Shown here: positions 8,326-18,690 of the stretch, piece by piece | Layout of the letters: the number at the start of each line of letters is the position of its first letter | How positions within the stretch are numbered: the first letter of the stretch is position 1 | Origin: Candidatus Sabulitectum silens | GTDB lineage: Bacteria > Fermentibacterota > Fermentibacteria > Fermentibacterales > JCC-6 | DNA length: 64,000 nucleotides | Direction of reading: 5' to 3' | NCBI GenBank assembly: GCA_001875255.1 | Contig: MJAN01000002.1 | Span: 62,001-126,000 of the forward strand | The notes under the pieces: generated by a model | Told to the model about the DNA's origin: nothing | What the model saw: only the letters and a program-made list of their open reading frames with translations | Database searches by the model: none | Translations under genes and position numbers: made by a program

Positions 8326-10424
8326 TTGAAGGAAAGCGGCCCCCGGCCCCGGAACACTTCGGAACTTCCCTACCTGGAAACTCTGTGGGATGTCTCCACC
8401 GGAGCACTGGTTCTGTGCGATTCACGAAGAACCATCCTGTCGGTCAACCGGAGGTTCACCGATCTGTTCGGCTTCACCGGGGAAGAGTGCTCCGGGGCGG
8501 ACATCGACAGCCTGATAACACCCGCCCCCTGCATCGCCGAATCCGATTCGCTTTTCAGCCTGGTGACCGGTGGTTGCCCCATGGCGGTCACGTGGTGAGG
8601 AAGAACGCCTCGGGGGGGCTTCTCAGGGTTTTCCTCACCTCCTCGGCGGTCAAGATGGAAAAAGGGGGCACCGGGGTCCTCTGCATAATCAAACCGGTCT
8701 CACCGGAGGCGGAGAAGCGGCAGTCCGACCTGATGCCCGACGACAAAAGCCTCAGGGAGGCATTCGAGAACTCCTGTGAGCCATCCCTCATCACCGATGG
8801 AAACGGAAGGGTCATAGGGATGAATTCCGCCTTCTCAGCGGAGTTCGGCTGGAGCAACCACACACTGCAGGGAAAAATGTATCCCACTGCCTCATACCCG
8901 GTTCGATCCTCCCCGAAGCGGGCTACATAACCGCCATGGCCACCGCAGGGCGAACCCTCCGTCTGGAAACCACCAGAAAGCATGCCGACGGCGGGGAATC
9001 CATGATCAGCCTCATAACCAAACCCGCACCCGGTGGAAACGTATACAGGGTTTTCCGGACCACCGATTCCATGGCTCTCACCGAAGCAGCCCTTCTGAAA
9101 AAGAATCGTTTCAGGGGCTGCCCCGGCACCAGCAGGGGAATGCTTTTCCAATGCAGGACCGACAGGAACCGAACCATGGAGTTCATCGCTCCGGGAACAG
9201 CGTCCTTCACCGGTCACAGCGAAGAGGACATACTCGGCGGAAAGACCCACTACGGCTCCACAATTCATGAACTGGACAGGGAACTGGTGCTGAAAAGCAT
9301 TCAGGATTCCCTGAAGAATGGAAACGATTACAGCATCACATACCGGGTAAGAAGGGATTCGGGCAGAATACTGTGGGTAATGGAACAGGGCAGGGCCTCA
9401 GGGCGGGAAAGGACTGCGTGGATTCTGCGAAGGCTGCGTTGTGGACATTACCGGAACCATGGAAAAGGAGGAGCCGGAAAGCAGCGCCAGGGAAAGGATA
9501 GAAAACCTCCACTCCGTGGCAGGCGCCCTTCAGAGAAGCCGTTCCGCCGGGGAGATATACAGAATATGCGCCCAGGCCGGTTTGTCAATACTGGACGGCG
9601 TGTGCAGCTGCATTTTCCTGAAGGACGACGACAGGATGAAAATAGTGGCATCCGCCGGCCGTGAGGATTACGACTGCGGACCGGACTGCAGCCTGGGAAT
9701 GGCCGAGATGGCCATGCATTCCTCCGGACCCTGCTATTTCAGGTCCCGTGACAGCCAGGAGAGAACATGCCCGGCGGGAACCGCAGGTGTATGCTTCAAG
9801 CTGGGCAGGAACGCGGTCTTTCAGGTGATTTCCAGAAGCAGCAGGGTTTCGGCAATGTTGACACAAGGATACTGGAACTGCTTCTGGGGTACACCGAGCA
9901 GGGGCTGAAGCGCATCACACTTCAGCACCAGCTGATCAACCAGGCCCTCCACGACCCACTCACCGGCATCTACAACCGGAACTATTTCAACAGGCTCATT
10001 CAGCTGGAAGAGCACCGGGCAAGGCGGCTGGACTCGGCGATAAGCTTCATAATGGTGGACATCGACAACTTCAAGAGGATCAATGACCTTTTCGGCCACC
10101 AGACAGGGGACAGGGTTCTGCAGGAGGTGGCGGGAATACTAGAGGGCGTTCTGCGGAAACCGATACGGTCCTTCGCTACGGAGGCGATGAGTTCCTTATA
10201 ATCCTGACAAAAATGACATCCGACTACACCCACATCGTCGAAGCTCGAATAAACAGGGCCCTTGAAGGGGCTAAAACACCCGAAGGCCTCAAGGGCGAGA
10301 GGATCAGCGTTTCCATGGGACACGCCTTCTGGACCCCGGGGGGAAAGAGACCATCGACGATGTCCTTAGAACAGCCGACATGACCATGCTGAAGAACAAG
10401 CGGAAAAAGGCTAAAACACAGTAA
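8326..10424 (+). CDS. Diguanylate cyclase with three PAS domains and a GAF domain, several frameshifts
   Basis: This is a cytoplasmic sensor likely to make cyclic di-GMP. In order, I see a PAS domain (LCDSRRTILSVNRRFTDLFG), a second PAS (PSLITDGNGRVIGMNSAF), a PAS-3-like fold (SFTGHSEEDILGGK), a GAF domain (AGLSILDGVCSCIFLKDDD) and a C-terminal GGDEF domain. The last begins HDPLTGIYNRNYFNRLI and carries the RYGGDEFLII active loop. About 700 residues are expected. Frames change near 8590, 8900, 9430, 9850, 10165 and 10340, each time with family-like sequence on both sides. It starts at TTG 8326 behind GGGGGAGGTG. There is no transmembrane segment, so it senses internal signals. The last 14 bases overlap the convergent gene's end. 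Confidence 0.85.
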
Positions 10425-11595
10425 TATCGAAACCGTCGGTGGTTACCACGAAGGTGCCGTCCTGGTCGGTCCTGTACACTGGGATCCCCCTGCTGGAAAG
10501 CCTCTGAAGCAGTTCAGAATGGGGGTGCCCGTAGGAATTGCCGGAACCAACCTCTATGGCAGCCAGGGAGGGGTCAACCGCGTCCAGCCAGGCATTGGAG
10601 GTGGCGTCGCTGGAACCGTGGTGACCAACCTTCAGAACATCGGCACTTAGCTGTTCCGGGGTGTAGTGAGCCAGGACCACATCCTCGCCGCCATCGGTTT
10701 CCAGGTCTCCGGTGAAGAGGAAGGTCACCTCTTCGTAGGTAAGGCGGATGACGATGGAGGCGTTGTTGATGTCTCCTGAGCCGGGATATCCCTCGGGATG
10801 CAGTATTTCCACCTGAGGTCGGGGTCCCAGTTCAGTGTCATTCCCCTCTGGCCGACAATGTACTCCGCATCGGAGGAAGCCACGGTTTCAAGGAAGTATT
10901 CATAGGCGCCGGACACCTCGCCGGTCCAGCCGCAGTCCCACACCTTGTCAACCGGCATGGCATCGATGACATCGCTGAGCCCCCGATGTGATCCGAATGG
11001 GGATGGGTGGCCACGATACCCTGGAGGTGGGTTATTCCCAGGCTGTCAAGCAGGGGAAGTATCCTGTCCTCCCCGCAGCTCCAGTAGCTTCTGTAGTCGC
11101 CTCCGTCGATGAGGTAGTTGAAACCTCCAGGGGTCCTTACCAGCATGGCGTCGCCGGAGAGGGATCCGTAGGATGGATCGATGAAGAACACGGTGAGATT
11201 GTCAGGTTCGTTAAGGGGATGGTAATACCGGACTCGTTGCTCCAGGCGGAAAGACCTGAGGTGTTCCTGGTCTCAACGGCGTACCAGTAGCTTTCTCCGG
11301 GAACGACACCAGTGTCGGTATAGACATTCTGCTGAGAGCCGGAGTCGAGGATGAAGGCGGTATCGGCCAATGCGGGGTTGGCTTCTATTCCCGGAGAGAG
11401 GCTTCGCCAGAGTACGTACTTGTCGAAGTCGGTGTCGGGGCACTGGTTCCAGCTGGCGTAAACCGCGGTGTCGGCCTGAAGACCGATACCGAGAACGCTT
11501 GGGGTTGGAGTGCCTGCGGAATCCGTTGGCGATTTTCCGCAGGACAGCACGATTACCGGAAGAACAAGCACCAGTATTCTGAAGATGGATCTCAT
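10411..11595 (-). CDS. Exported lipoprotein with FN3-like domain and ComEC-type metallo-beta-lactamase domain, three frameshifts
   Basis: The N-terminus is a lipoprotein signal (MRSIFRILVLVLPVIVLSC). A fibronectin type III-like domain follows at about residues 35-130 (AVYASWNQCPDTDFDKYVLW, then GESYWYAVETRNTSG). The rest is a metallo-beta-lactamase fold like the C-terminal part of ComEC. It carries DAMLVRTPGGFNYLIDGG, the metal motif THPHSDHIGG, FLFTGDLE and VGHHGSSDATS. Stand-alone proteins of this type are assumed to be nucleases or phosphodiesterases; the substrate is unknown. Frames break near 11165, 10975 and 10765. About 394 residues are encoded. Its lipid anchor places it outside the cytoplasm, unlike housekeeping MBL RNases. 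Confidence 0.82.
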
Positions 11596-11621
11596 GTGGC
11601 TCCCGTCAGTTTTCCGTTGCC

Positions 11622-12287
11622 TCAGGGGCTGACCGGCATCACCGGAGGCTCTCCGTCGTGAACCACGAATATATCATGGAACTGCTGAAGAAGCCTTCTT
11701 GAATTGTCACCGAACCGTATCCTGAACTCAGGATCATCGGAAACCGCAGTGAGTGTTTCAGCGGTGCAGATGGTCCTCATCATCCAGTCCGGAATGGAAT
11801 ACACCCCGGTGAGGGCAAGGGTTCCATCGTCCAGGACAGTTCTTTCATGGGACTGGCTTTCCTCCACCAGGAAGGGAATCTCGGTGCGGTCTGCGACTAT
11901 GCTGATGAACCTCGTACCGGTGACCACCGGCAGTACCCCTGACCCGTCGGGGGCCCTTTCCCCTGCCTCGCTCCGGGTGTACCCCGGCTGAACCCTGGAG
12001 CTGAAAACAATCTGGAACTCCTTGTCCATACCGCCGTCCCCGGTGCGCTGATACACCACCACCGGCCGCATCTCCAGGGCTACCCCGTCGGTTTCGGTCA
12101 CGCACCCTGTGAGGGTGTGCCTCTGCCACCCGCCGCTGGAGGCTATCTCCACGGAGCCGCCTCCAAGAAGGGATCTGCTGGTAAAAAGGGTGTCCTGCAC
12201 CCCCGGCGGAACCCCGGAACCGTCATTAACTTTAGCGGAACACCGGCTCAGAACGACTATTGTTATTATTGCTAGTACATATTTCAT
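11622..12287 (-). CDS. Putative lipoprotein of unknown function
   Basis: This encodes 221 residues with a lipoprotein signal (MKYVLAIITIVVLSRC). I chose the ATG at 12287 because it begins the signal peptide; the frame extends upstream without a sensible N-terminus. The body is beta-rich and contains no motif I recognise (RTEIPFLVEESQSHERTVLD, FRIRFGDNSRRLLQQFHDIF). It sits 26 bases before the MBL lipoprotein on the same strand, so the two are probably one transcript. It is likely an envelope protein. Confidence 0.68.
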   Translation of the reverse strand: MKYVLAIITIVVLSRCSAKVNDGSGVPPGVQDTLFTSRSLLGGGSVEIASSGGWQRHTLTGCVTETDGVALEMRPVVVYQRTGDGGMDKEFQIVFSSRVQPGYTRSEAGERAPDGSGVLPVVTGTRFISIVADRTEIPFLVEESQSHERTVLDDGTLALTGVYSIPDWMMRTICTAETLTAVSDDPEFRIRFGDNSRRLLQQFHDIFVVHDGEPPVMPVSP

Positions 12288-12318
12288 GATAAATCTCCCT
12301 GCAAAGCCACCCGTAAAC

Positions 12319-12348
12319 TTGACAAATAGATCCAGTATCCGATTATAC
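12319..12348 (+). promoter_or_regulatory. Candidate promoter in divergent region
   Basis: TTGACA at 12319-12324 and TTATAC at 12343-12348 are separated by 18 bases and point towards the gene at 12416. The same AT-rich patch read on the minus strand contains a perfect TATAAT (12347-12342) that could serve the lipoprotein at 12287, though its -35 is weak. Confidence 0.45.
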
Positions 12349-12415
12349 CACAATGGATTAAACCTGTTCCACCCCCCGGGAAAACGATTATGTTCATTGT
12401 CCGGGAGGATTGATC

Positions 12416-13049
12416 ATGAATGTACTGGTTTTCACAGCTCTGGCTCCTTTTCCACAGTCTATTTTCAGGACGACTTCAATGACGGCAACGCAAACGGCTG
12501 GTTCACAGTGGGCCCTTCCAGCTACAACGTGGAGGATGGCAGATACCACTTCAGCGGAGGGGGAGCGGTGAACGACGCCACCTCCTACCGGGGGGACCTC
12601 GGCGAAGTGATGAGCACGGCGGACTACTCCATGGTGTCCGATGTGGAGATAGATGTGGGCACCTTCGGCGGAATGCTTCTCAGGTATGACAAGGACGGCG
12701 GCTACAATCTGATGCTGGTTCTCGGGCGCCCCAGCAGAAGCTTGTTCTGTACAGGTGGCACTTCACATACATCGAACAGCTGGACAGCCACCCGATGCCG
12801 GTGGAAACCGGTAAGACCTACAGGGTCCGCTTCCAGTGTCAGGGAGACACCTTTGCCGGAAGGGCCTGGGAGCCCGGGGATGAGGAACCGGCGGACTGGT
12901 TCGTTTCAGCCACGGACACCCTCTCCCGGCCTGGTGCCGCGGCGCTTTTCGCAGCCGGCGTCTCCGGCGGAGATGAAAGGGTTTACCTGAGCTGCTTCTT
13001 CGATGACGTAACGGTGGAGTCGCCGGAGCCTGGCGGCTGTCACAGGTGA
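12416..13049 (+). CDS. Exported protein with concanavalin/LamG-like fold, two frameshifts
   Basis: It starts at ATG 12416 behind GGGAGG. A short signal-like start (MNVLVFTALA) leads, after a frameshift near 12450, into VYFQDDFNDGNANGWFTVGP. That is a typical opening of bacterial jelly-roll domains related to LamG or DUF1080, as is YRVRFQCQGDTFAGRAWEPG later on. A second break near 12730 changes frame before LYRWHFTYIEQLD. About 210 residues form one such domain with no catalytic module. These folds often bind glycans or act as surface modules. No partner gene is evident; the neighbour downstream is convergent. Confidence 0.6.
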
Positions 13050-13074
13050 CATGGGCGGGAATAAAAAGGCTTCT

Positions 13075-15180
13075 TCAGCCCTGACCGTTGTTGTCCACGC
13101 CCCACTGCAGAAGATAGAGGTTGTAATAGATACCCCTCTTGGCCAGCAGCTCCTGGTGTGAACCCCTCTCCATGATCCGACCGGAGTCTATCACAAGGAT
13201 CTCATCACACTTCTGAATGGTGGAGAGCCTGTGGGCAACTATTATGCTCGTGCGGCCCCGCATGAGGGTCTCTATGGCGTGCTGTATGAGCTGCTCGGTG
13301 GTTGGGTCCACATTGCTTGTTGCCTCGTCGAGGACCAGTATCCTGGGATCGTGGGCCAGTGCCCGGGCAAAACAGACCAGCTGCTTCTGACCGGTGGACA
13401 GGGTTGCTCCCCTTTCCGCCATCACGGTATCGAAACCCCCGGGCAGCCTCTGGATGAAATCGGTGGCCTGTACCAGGTCGGCGGCCCTGCGGACCTGCTT
13501 CATGTTCATTCCGGAGCTGAGCCTGATATTGTCGGCTATGGACCTGCTGAAGATGAAGGCGTCCTGGAGGACTATGGAAATGTTCTTCCTGAGGGTTGCC
13601 GTGTTATGGTCCCGAATGTCCTTGCCATCGAGGAGTATTCTGCCGGAATCAACATCCCAGAACCTTGTGAGAAGGCTTATGATGGAAGTTTTACCAGCAC
13701 CGGTGGGCCCCACCAGGGCAACGCTCCTGCCGGGCTCTATGGCAAAACTGATGTCCTTGAGAACAGGGGTGTCAGCCTCGTAGGCGAAGTTGACCCTTTC
13801 AAGCTCCACCTTCCCGGTAAGCTTCTCCGGGGGAAGGGACGCCGAGGTTTCCTCGATCTCCGCCTTTGTGTCCATTATGGCGAAGATCCTCTCGCTGGAT
13901 GCCATGGCGCTCTGCATGATGTCGAATTTCTCGCTTATGTCCGAAATGGGCCGGAACATCTGCTGCACATAGCTTATGAAAGCCACCAGTGCACCAAGGG
14001 TGAGGGCACCGGAAATGGTGCTGATACCGCCGTAGACCAGTACCGTCGCGGTTCCCAACTGGGCCAGAACATTGATCACAGGTCGAAAAACACCGAAGAT
14101 GTAGAGCTGCTTCATGCTGGCACGGTAGTAGTTGTCGTTGATCCCCAGGTAACGGTTCAGTCTGGAGGCTTCCTGCCTGAATATCTGAACGACCTTCACA
14201 CCGGAGACATCCTCGGCGATGCTGGAATTGAGTTCGGCAAGGTACTTCCTGACCCTTCTGTAGGCCTTTCTTGCCTTCATGCGGAAGATCACGGATACCA
14301 CGGCGAAAAGGGGCAGCACAGCCAGGGAAACCAGTGCCAGCCTCCAGTTCATCACCAGGAGGATGGCCACGATACCCAGGATGAGGAGTATGTCCTTCAC
14401 AAGGTTGACAAGGACCGCGCTGAACATCTCGTTCAGGGCTTCCACATCGTTGGATACCCTTGTTACCAGTCTGCCAACCGGGTTTTTGCTGAAAAAGTTC
14501 AGACTAAGGGTCTGTATGTGATTGAAAAGTGCGGTCCGGACATCGTACATTGACCGCTGACCGGCTATCACCAGGGTCATTACATGGCCATAACCGGCGA
14601 AAAGGCTGAGTATCAGAAGACCAATGAAGAACAGCGCAAGCCTGGTGATACCCCTCACATCGGCGCCCCTGATATCAAAAAGAACACCTGGGGGGATCTT
14701 GCCGATCTGGGCTTCGGGCACTATCCAGTAGTCACCGCTTGTCCATCCGGTCTGATCATTGAACCTCTCCGGGGGAAAGAGATAGAAGGTTTCCCTTGTC
14801 AGGTTCCCCTGGCTTTCCAGTTCATGGACAACCGCGGGATCCACCTCGTCAAGGGAGGCCTTCCTGAGGAAGACCGAATCCGGAGTGAGACGTATGAAAT
14901 CACCTTCTGCGGGTTCCAGGCCCATTACCATGTCGCAGGCTTCCGGGGTATCGGTGTATACCTGATACAGCTTGGCCAGGTACTTGTCTATTCCCTGCTT
15001 CGTTATGTAGGGGAGGAGCAGTTCCACCCCGGTGGACAGCAGCATGAACAGCATGGCAAGGAATATGAGCTTCCTGTGGGGACCCACATACCTCATAAGC
15101 CTTTTGACAAGCTTCCAGTCGTAACCCTTTCCCTCTATGGAGTCATCTATGAAGGAGTCTCCGCCGTGACCGGGAGGCAT
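13075..15180 (-). CDS. ABC exporter half-transporter with consensus ATPase site and long external loop
   Basis: This intact 701-residue membrane ATPase is of the MsbA/BmrCD type. The first helix lies near residues 37-57 and the others between about 180 and 405. The ATPase domain has Walker A GPTGAGKTS (491-499), signature LSTGQ (594-598), Walker B ILVLDEA with catalytic Glu619, and H-loop His650. It is longer than the usual 580 residues because about 105 residues (70-175) are inserted between helices 1 and 2, which should be periplasmic. Its ATG overlaps the partner gene's stop (TGATG), so the two form a heterodimer. The signature has threonine in place of the usual second glycine. The substrate, lipid or drug, cannot be told from sequence. 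Confidence 0.93.
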   Translation of the reverse strand: MPPGHGGDSFIDDSIEGKGYDWKLVKRLMRYVGPHRKLIFLAMLFMLLSTGVELLLPYITKQGIDKYLAKLYQVYTDTPEACDMVMGLEPAEGDFIRLTPDSVFLRKASLDEVDPAVVHELESQGNLTRETFYLFPPERFNDQTGWTSGDYWIVPEAQIGKIPPGVLFDIRGADVRGITRLALFFIGLLILSLFAGYGHVMTLVIAGQRSMYDVRTALFNHIQTLSLNFFSKNPVGRLVTRVSNDVEALNEMFSAVLVNLVKDILLILGIVAILLVMNWRLALVSLAVLPLFAVVSVIFRMKARKAYRRVRKYLAELNSSIAEDVSGVKVVQIFRQEASRLNRYLGINDNYYRASMKQLYIFGVFRPVINVLAQLGTATVLVYGGISTISGALTLGALVAFISYVQQMFRPISDISEKFDIMQSAMASSERIFAIMDTKAEIEETSASLPPEKLTGKVELERVNFAYEADTPVLKDISFAIEPGRSVALVGPTGAGKTSIISLLTRFWDVDSGRILLDGKDIRDHNTATLRKNISIVLQDAFIFSRSIADNIRLSSGMNMKQVRRAADLVQATDFIQRLPGGFDTVMAERGATLSTGQKQLVCFARALAHDPRILVLDEATSNVDPTTEQLIQHAIETLMRGRTSIIVAHRLSTIQKCDEILVIDSGRIMERGSHQELLAKRGIYYNLYLLQWGVDNNGQG

Positions 15181-16967
15181 CAGCCATCACCTCCTTCACA
15201 GCACTTTTCCGCCTCTTCCTCGAGCTGCTGCATCCTGTAGAGTTCGGCGTAAAAGCCATCCTTCTGAAGGAGTTCGCCGTGGGTTCCGCTCTCCACCAGC
15301 CTGCCCCTGTCGAGTACCAGGATAAGGTCGGCGTTCTGAATGGTGCTTATCCGGTGGGCGATGATAATGTTGGTAAGGCCTTCTATCTCACGCTTGAGCT
15401 TTTCCTGGATGGCAGACTCGGTTTCGGTGTCGATGGCGCTGAGGGAATCGTCCAGAACCAGTATCCTGGGAGAGACCGCCAGGGCCCTTGCTATGGCGAT
15501 CCGCTGTTTCTGGCCGCCGGAAAGGTTACACCCCTCTCCCCCACCATGGTTCAAAACCCTTGCTGAAGCCGTCGATCTCAGTTGCTATCTCGGCTATCTC
15601 CGCCAGATACCTTACCTGTTCCAGGGGAAGGTCACCGGCGCCGAATGAGATATTGTCGGCAATTGAAAGGGCGAAAAGGAAGGTTTCCTGGGGAACATAG
15701 CCGAAGAGCCCCCGTACATCGGACAATTTCCGCTGACGAACATCGGTCCCCCGATGAAAACCGTTCCCTCAGGAGGGTCGTAAAGCCTCATCAGAAGCTC
15801 GATGAGGGTGGTCTTTCCGCTGCCGGTCCGGCCCACTATGCCAAGGGTGGAGGAAGCGGGGATACTGAAGGATATGTTGCTCAATACCGGGGTTTCGGTT
15901 CCGGGATAGGTGAAGGAGAGGTCTTTCACCTCAATGGCGGGTTCCGGTTCGCCTTCCACCGGTCCGTCGGTTATATCCGGCCTGGTGTTCATTATCTTCT
16001 CGAGCCTTCCCATGCTGGCGGCACCTCTCTGGAGCAGGTTCACCACCCAGCCGATGGCCATCATGGGCCAGGTGAGCATGGCCAGATAGCTGGCGAAGGC
16101 CACGTACTGCCCAAGGGATATGGAACCGCCGATGACCGCCCGGCCGCCGACCATGAGAAGAATTGCGCTACTCATCATGGCAAGGCCCATCACAAGGGGC
16201 TGCATGAAGCCCCATATCCTGGTGAGCCTTATGTTCTCGTTAACGCACTTCCTTGCCTTCTCGGCAAAGAGCTCACGCTCGGATTCCTGGTCTCCGTATG
16301 CCTTGACCACCCTGATCCCGGAAATGGACTCCTGGGCTTTCTCGGACAGTCCGCTGAAGGCCTTCTGCACCGACTGGAACCTGTCGTGGAGCATTCCTCC
16401 GAACTTCATCATGAGAAGGGCGATAAGGGGCAGGGGGATCATGGTTATCAGTGTGAGCCTCAGGTCGATGAGAACCAGCATGACTATACTGGCGGCGCTC
16501 ATGAAAATGGCATCGAAGGAGGCAATGGTGGCCATGCCCGCTGCCATTCTCACCGCGTTGATATCATTCACCGCGTGGGCCATTATGTCGCCCACCTTCG
16601 TGTTGTCGTAATACTGGGGAGACAGCTTCTGCAGATGGCCGTAGAACTCCGCCCTCAGGTCTTTCTCAAGCCTTCTGCTTGCACCCACTATGAATATCCG
16701 CCAGAAGAACCTGCAGAAAGCCATTCCAAGGGCGATAGCCAGGAGGGAAAACCCCATTTCCCAGGCGAACCGGGCATTTGCGGTACCGGCTGCAAGGCCG
16801 TCGATGAGCCTTCTGAAAACCTGTGGGATCAGAAGCTGCAGGCCATCCACGCCGATCAGGGCAAGTATGCCTCCGAAGAGGGCTTTCTTGTGCCTGAATA
16901 TCCTTGAGTAAAGGTTCCTCAGGCTGGATCTGTCCAGCCTGGAACCATTCCTGCTTTGCCGGGACAA
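15180..16967 (-). CDS. ABC exporter half-transporter with degenerate Walker B, two frameshifts
   Basis: This is the partner of the downstream half-transporter. Six hydrophobic helices lie between about residues 30 and 310. The ATPase domain has Walker [10 protein letters not shown], consensus signature LSGGQKQ, Walker [13 protein letters not shown] and H-loop IIIAHRIS. An aspartate replaces the catalytic glutamate after Walker B, as in the degenerate site of heterodimeric exporters such as TM287/288 and BmrCD. Frameshifts near 15740 and 15545 split the ATPase domain; about 595 residues are encoded when joined. The start is TTG 16967 preceded by GGGGGTGAT. Substrate unknown. Confidence 0.9.
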
Positions 16968-17053
16968 AGAATCACCCCCGAAAAATGGTCAAAGAAAGCC
17001 GAATATAGGCTCTGGGCAGGAAAAGGTGTTAGCTTGAAGGCTTCGGTGTCCCT

Positions 17054-17398
17054 CTAGAAGTCTTCCCCTTCGTCAACACTGAGGAAGGAATAGTCGATTA
17101 CATGTACCTTCCGAAGGTCCTCCCGGACGGAATAGCCCTCCTCGGTAAACCTGCCCGTGACCGCCGTTGTCATGCCGTAGTCCGGTATCATGTCGTAGGC
17201 AAGCTCACCCACCAGAGCAAAGACCTCGCCGGTGGAATCCTCGGTAAGTATCACCGTTTCTGATCTGGTTCCCGCGTGGAGGACCTCCACAATGCCGGTA
17301 ATCCTGACGGTGTCATCCTGCCTTGAGGACGATGCTCCACAGGAGGATAGGGACAGAAGCAGCACGGAAGCCGTCATTACCGCGATGGTGTTTCTCAT
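17054..17398 (-). CDS. Small putative lipoprotein
   Basis: This intact frame of 114 residues starts at the ATG at 17398, beginning MRNTIAVMTASVLLLSLSSC with a good lipobox at LSSC. The remaining 90 residues form a small beta-rich domain (VRITGIVEVLHAGTRSETVI, then TTAVTGRFTEEGYSVRED) resembling an OB-type fold. I see no catalytic motif. It follows the M16 peptidase genes closely, probably overlapping the end of the second one at ATGA, so it may be part of their envelope function. Confidence 0.65.
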   Translation of the reverse strand: MRNTIAVMTASVLLLSLSSCGASSSRQDDTVRITGIVEVLHAGTRSETVILTEDSTGEVFALVGELAYDMIPDYGMTTAVTGRFTEEGYSVREDLRKVHVIDYSFLSVDEGEDF

Positions 17399-18690
17399 TT
17401 TTCTCCCTCCAGGGAAATGGTTCGAGTTCACTGAAATCTACAAGACCGCTGTCCGCGATGATACCCCAACCGCCGGGACCGGCCCACCGGGAGAGGGCTC
17501 CGCTTACTTCATCCACCGTCATGGTCCTCAGTGAGTCCTGAAGCCTGTAGTGGAAACTCCAGTCGCCTGTGGCCAGGTAACCGGAACCCATTGTCTGGCA
17601 CTGGGTGTCCATGGACTGGCCCCGTATCCCCTGAAGGTCCTGTGGTTGTTGGCCACACCGGTGACCAGGGACTGGTGGATATCACCGGAGGCCACCTGGC
17701 AGAAAACCTCCCCCATGAGGACAGCAGCCTCGGAGGGACGCTCGGTGCTCACATACATGTAACCCCAGTTCCTCCGGTAGTGATCGGTTGCCCCGGCGTA
17801 GGTGGCGTAGGTAAGAGCGTTCTCAGTTCGAGGACCTGCCAGAGTAGTTCGTCGATCACGCTGCAGGCTATTGTGAAGGCCGCCAGGTCAGGGTGACCGG
17901 CGGGGGGCGCTTCGAACTTGACCACGCAGTAGGCGGTGAGGGTTTCCCGGTGCTCCAGTACCATTGTATCCCGGACTAATCCGAAGGGGGAACCCCAGGT
18001 AGGCGGTCCTCCCCGCCGGGTATCAGCCCGAAGGTCGATTCAAGGATCTCCTGAAGCTCACCGGGGGGAGTGGGTCCGGCGTGGACGAGAAGAATGTTCC
18101 CGGCCCTTATCCTTCTGCTCAACCAGGAAAGTACATCTTCGGCGGTAAAGGAGGAAACTGTGGATGGATATCCCTCCGGTCTGAGCATGTAGGGATGTCC
18201 CTCCCCCATGAAACCCCTGTTGCAGGTGAGCCAGACCATGTTGTCCGGCTCCTGAAGCTCCGCATGGAGGCTTGCCTCCATTGAGCTCCTCACCCTGGAA
18301 AGGCCCCGGGGTCAAGCTGGGGATTCAGCAGGCAGTCCGTGAAGCCGTCGAGCAGTATGGGCAGATCTTCACTGAGGCACTTGAGGTGGTACCTGGAATG
18401 ATCATAGTTGTATGTGGCGTTCCATTGTGCAGGGTAAGGTCCATGATCCCACGCCACCTGTGATCGGGAAAACGCTGACTGCCGGCAAGGGCCGCCTCAA
18501 GGGAAAAGGCCTCGATGCCCTGTGTGGACCCATCAAGGAAGAGCGACCCCCCGGTGAGGAAAAGGCTTATCCCCTCCACCACCCCCTGGGGCACTGTTCT
18601 GCTTATCACATGTATCCCGTTACCCAGCTGGAACTCCGTTACATTGTCAGGAAGGGAGGAAAACCCCAGCAGTATCATAAGGAGCATCAT
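17396..18690 (-). CDS. M16-family protein, probably non-catalytic partner, several frameshifts
   Basis: It starts at ATG 18690, overlapping the upstream peptidase stop (ATGATG). An N-terminal hydrophobic segment (MMLLMILLGFSSLPDN) suggests export. The opening (FQLGNGIHVISRTVPQGVVEG) is that of M16 proteins. Where the HxxEH zinc site should be, it reads GIEAFSLEAALAGS, so it lacks the ligands. Typical M16 segments follow (TENALTYATYAGATDHYRRN, then YGASPW). Frames break near 18400, 18290, 17990, 17800 and 17600, and the exact end near 17396 is uncertain. About 430 residues are expected, like other single M16 units. It is likely the structural partner of the catalytic subunit. Confidence 0.75.
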
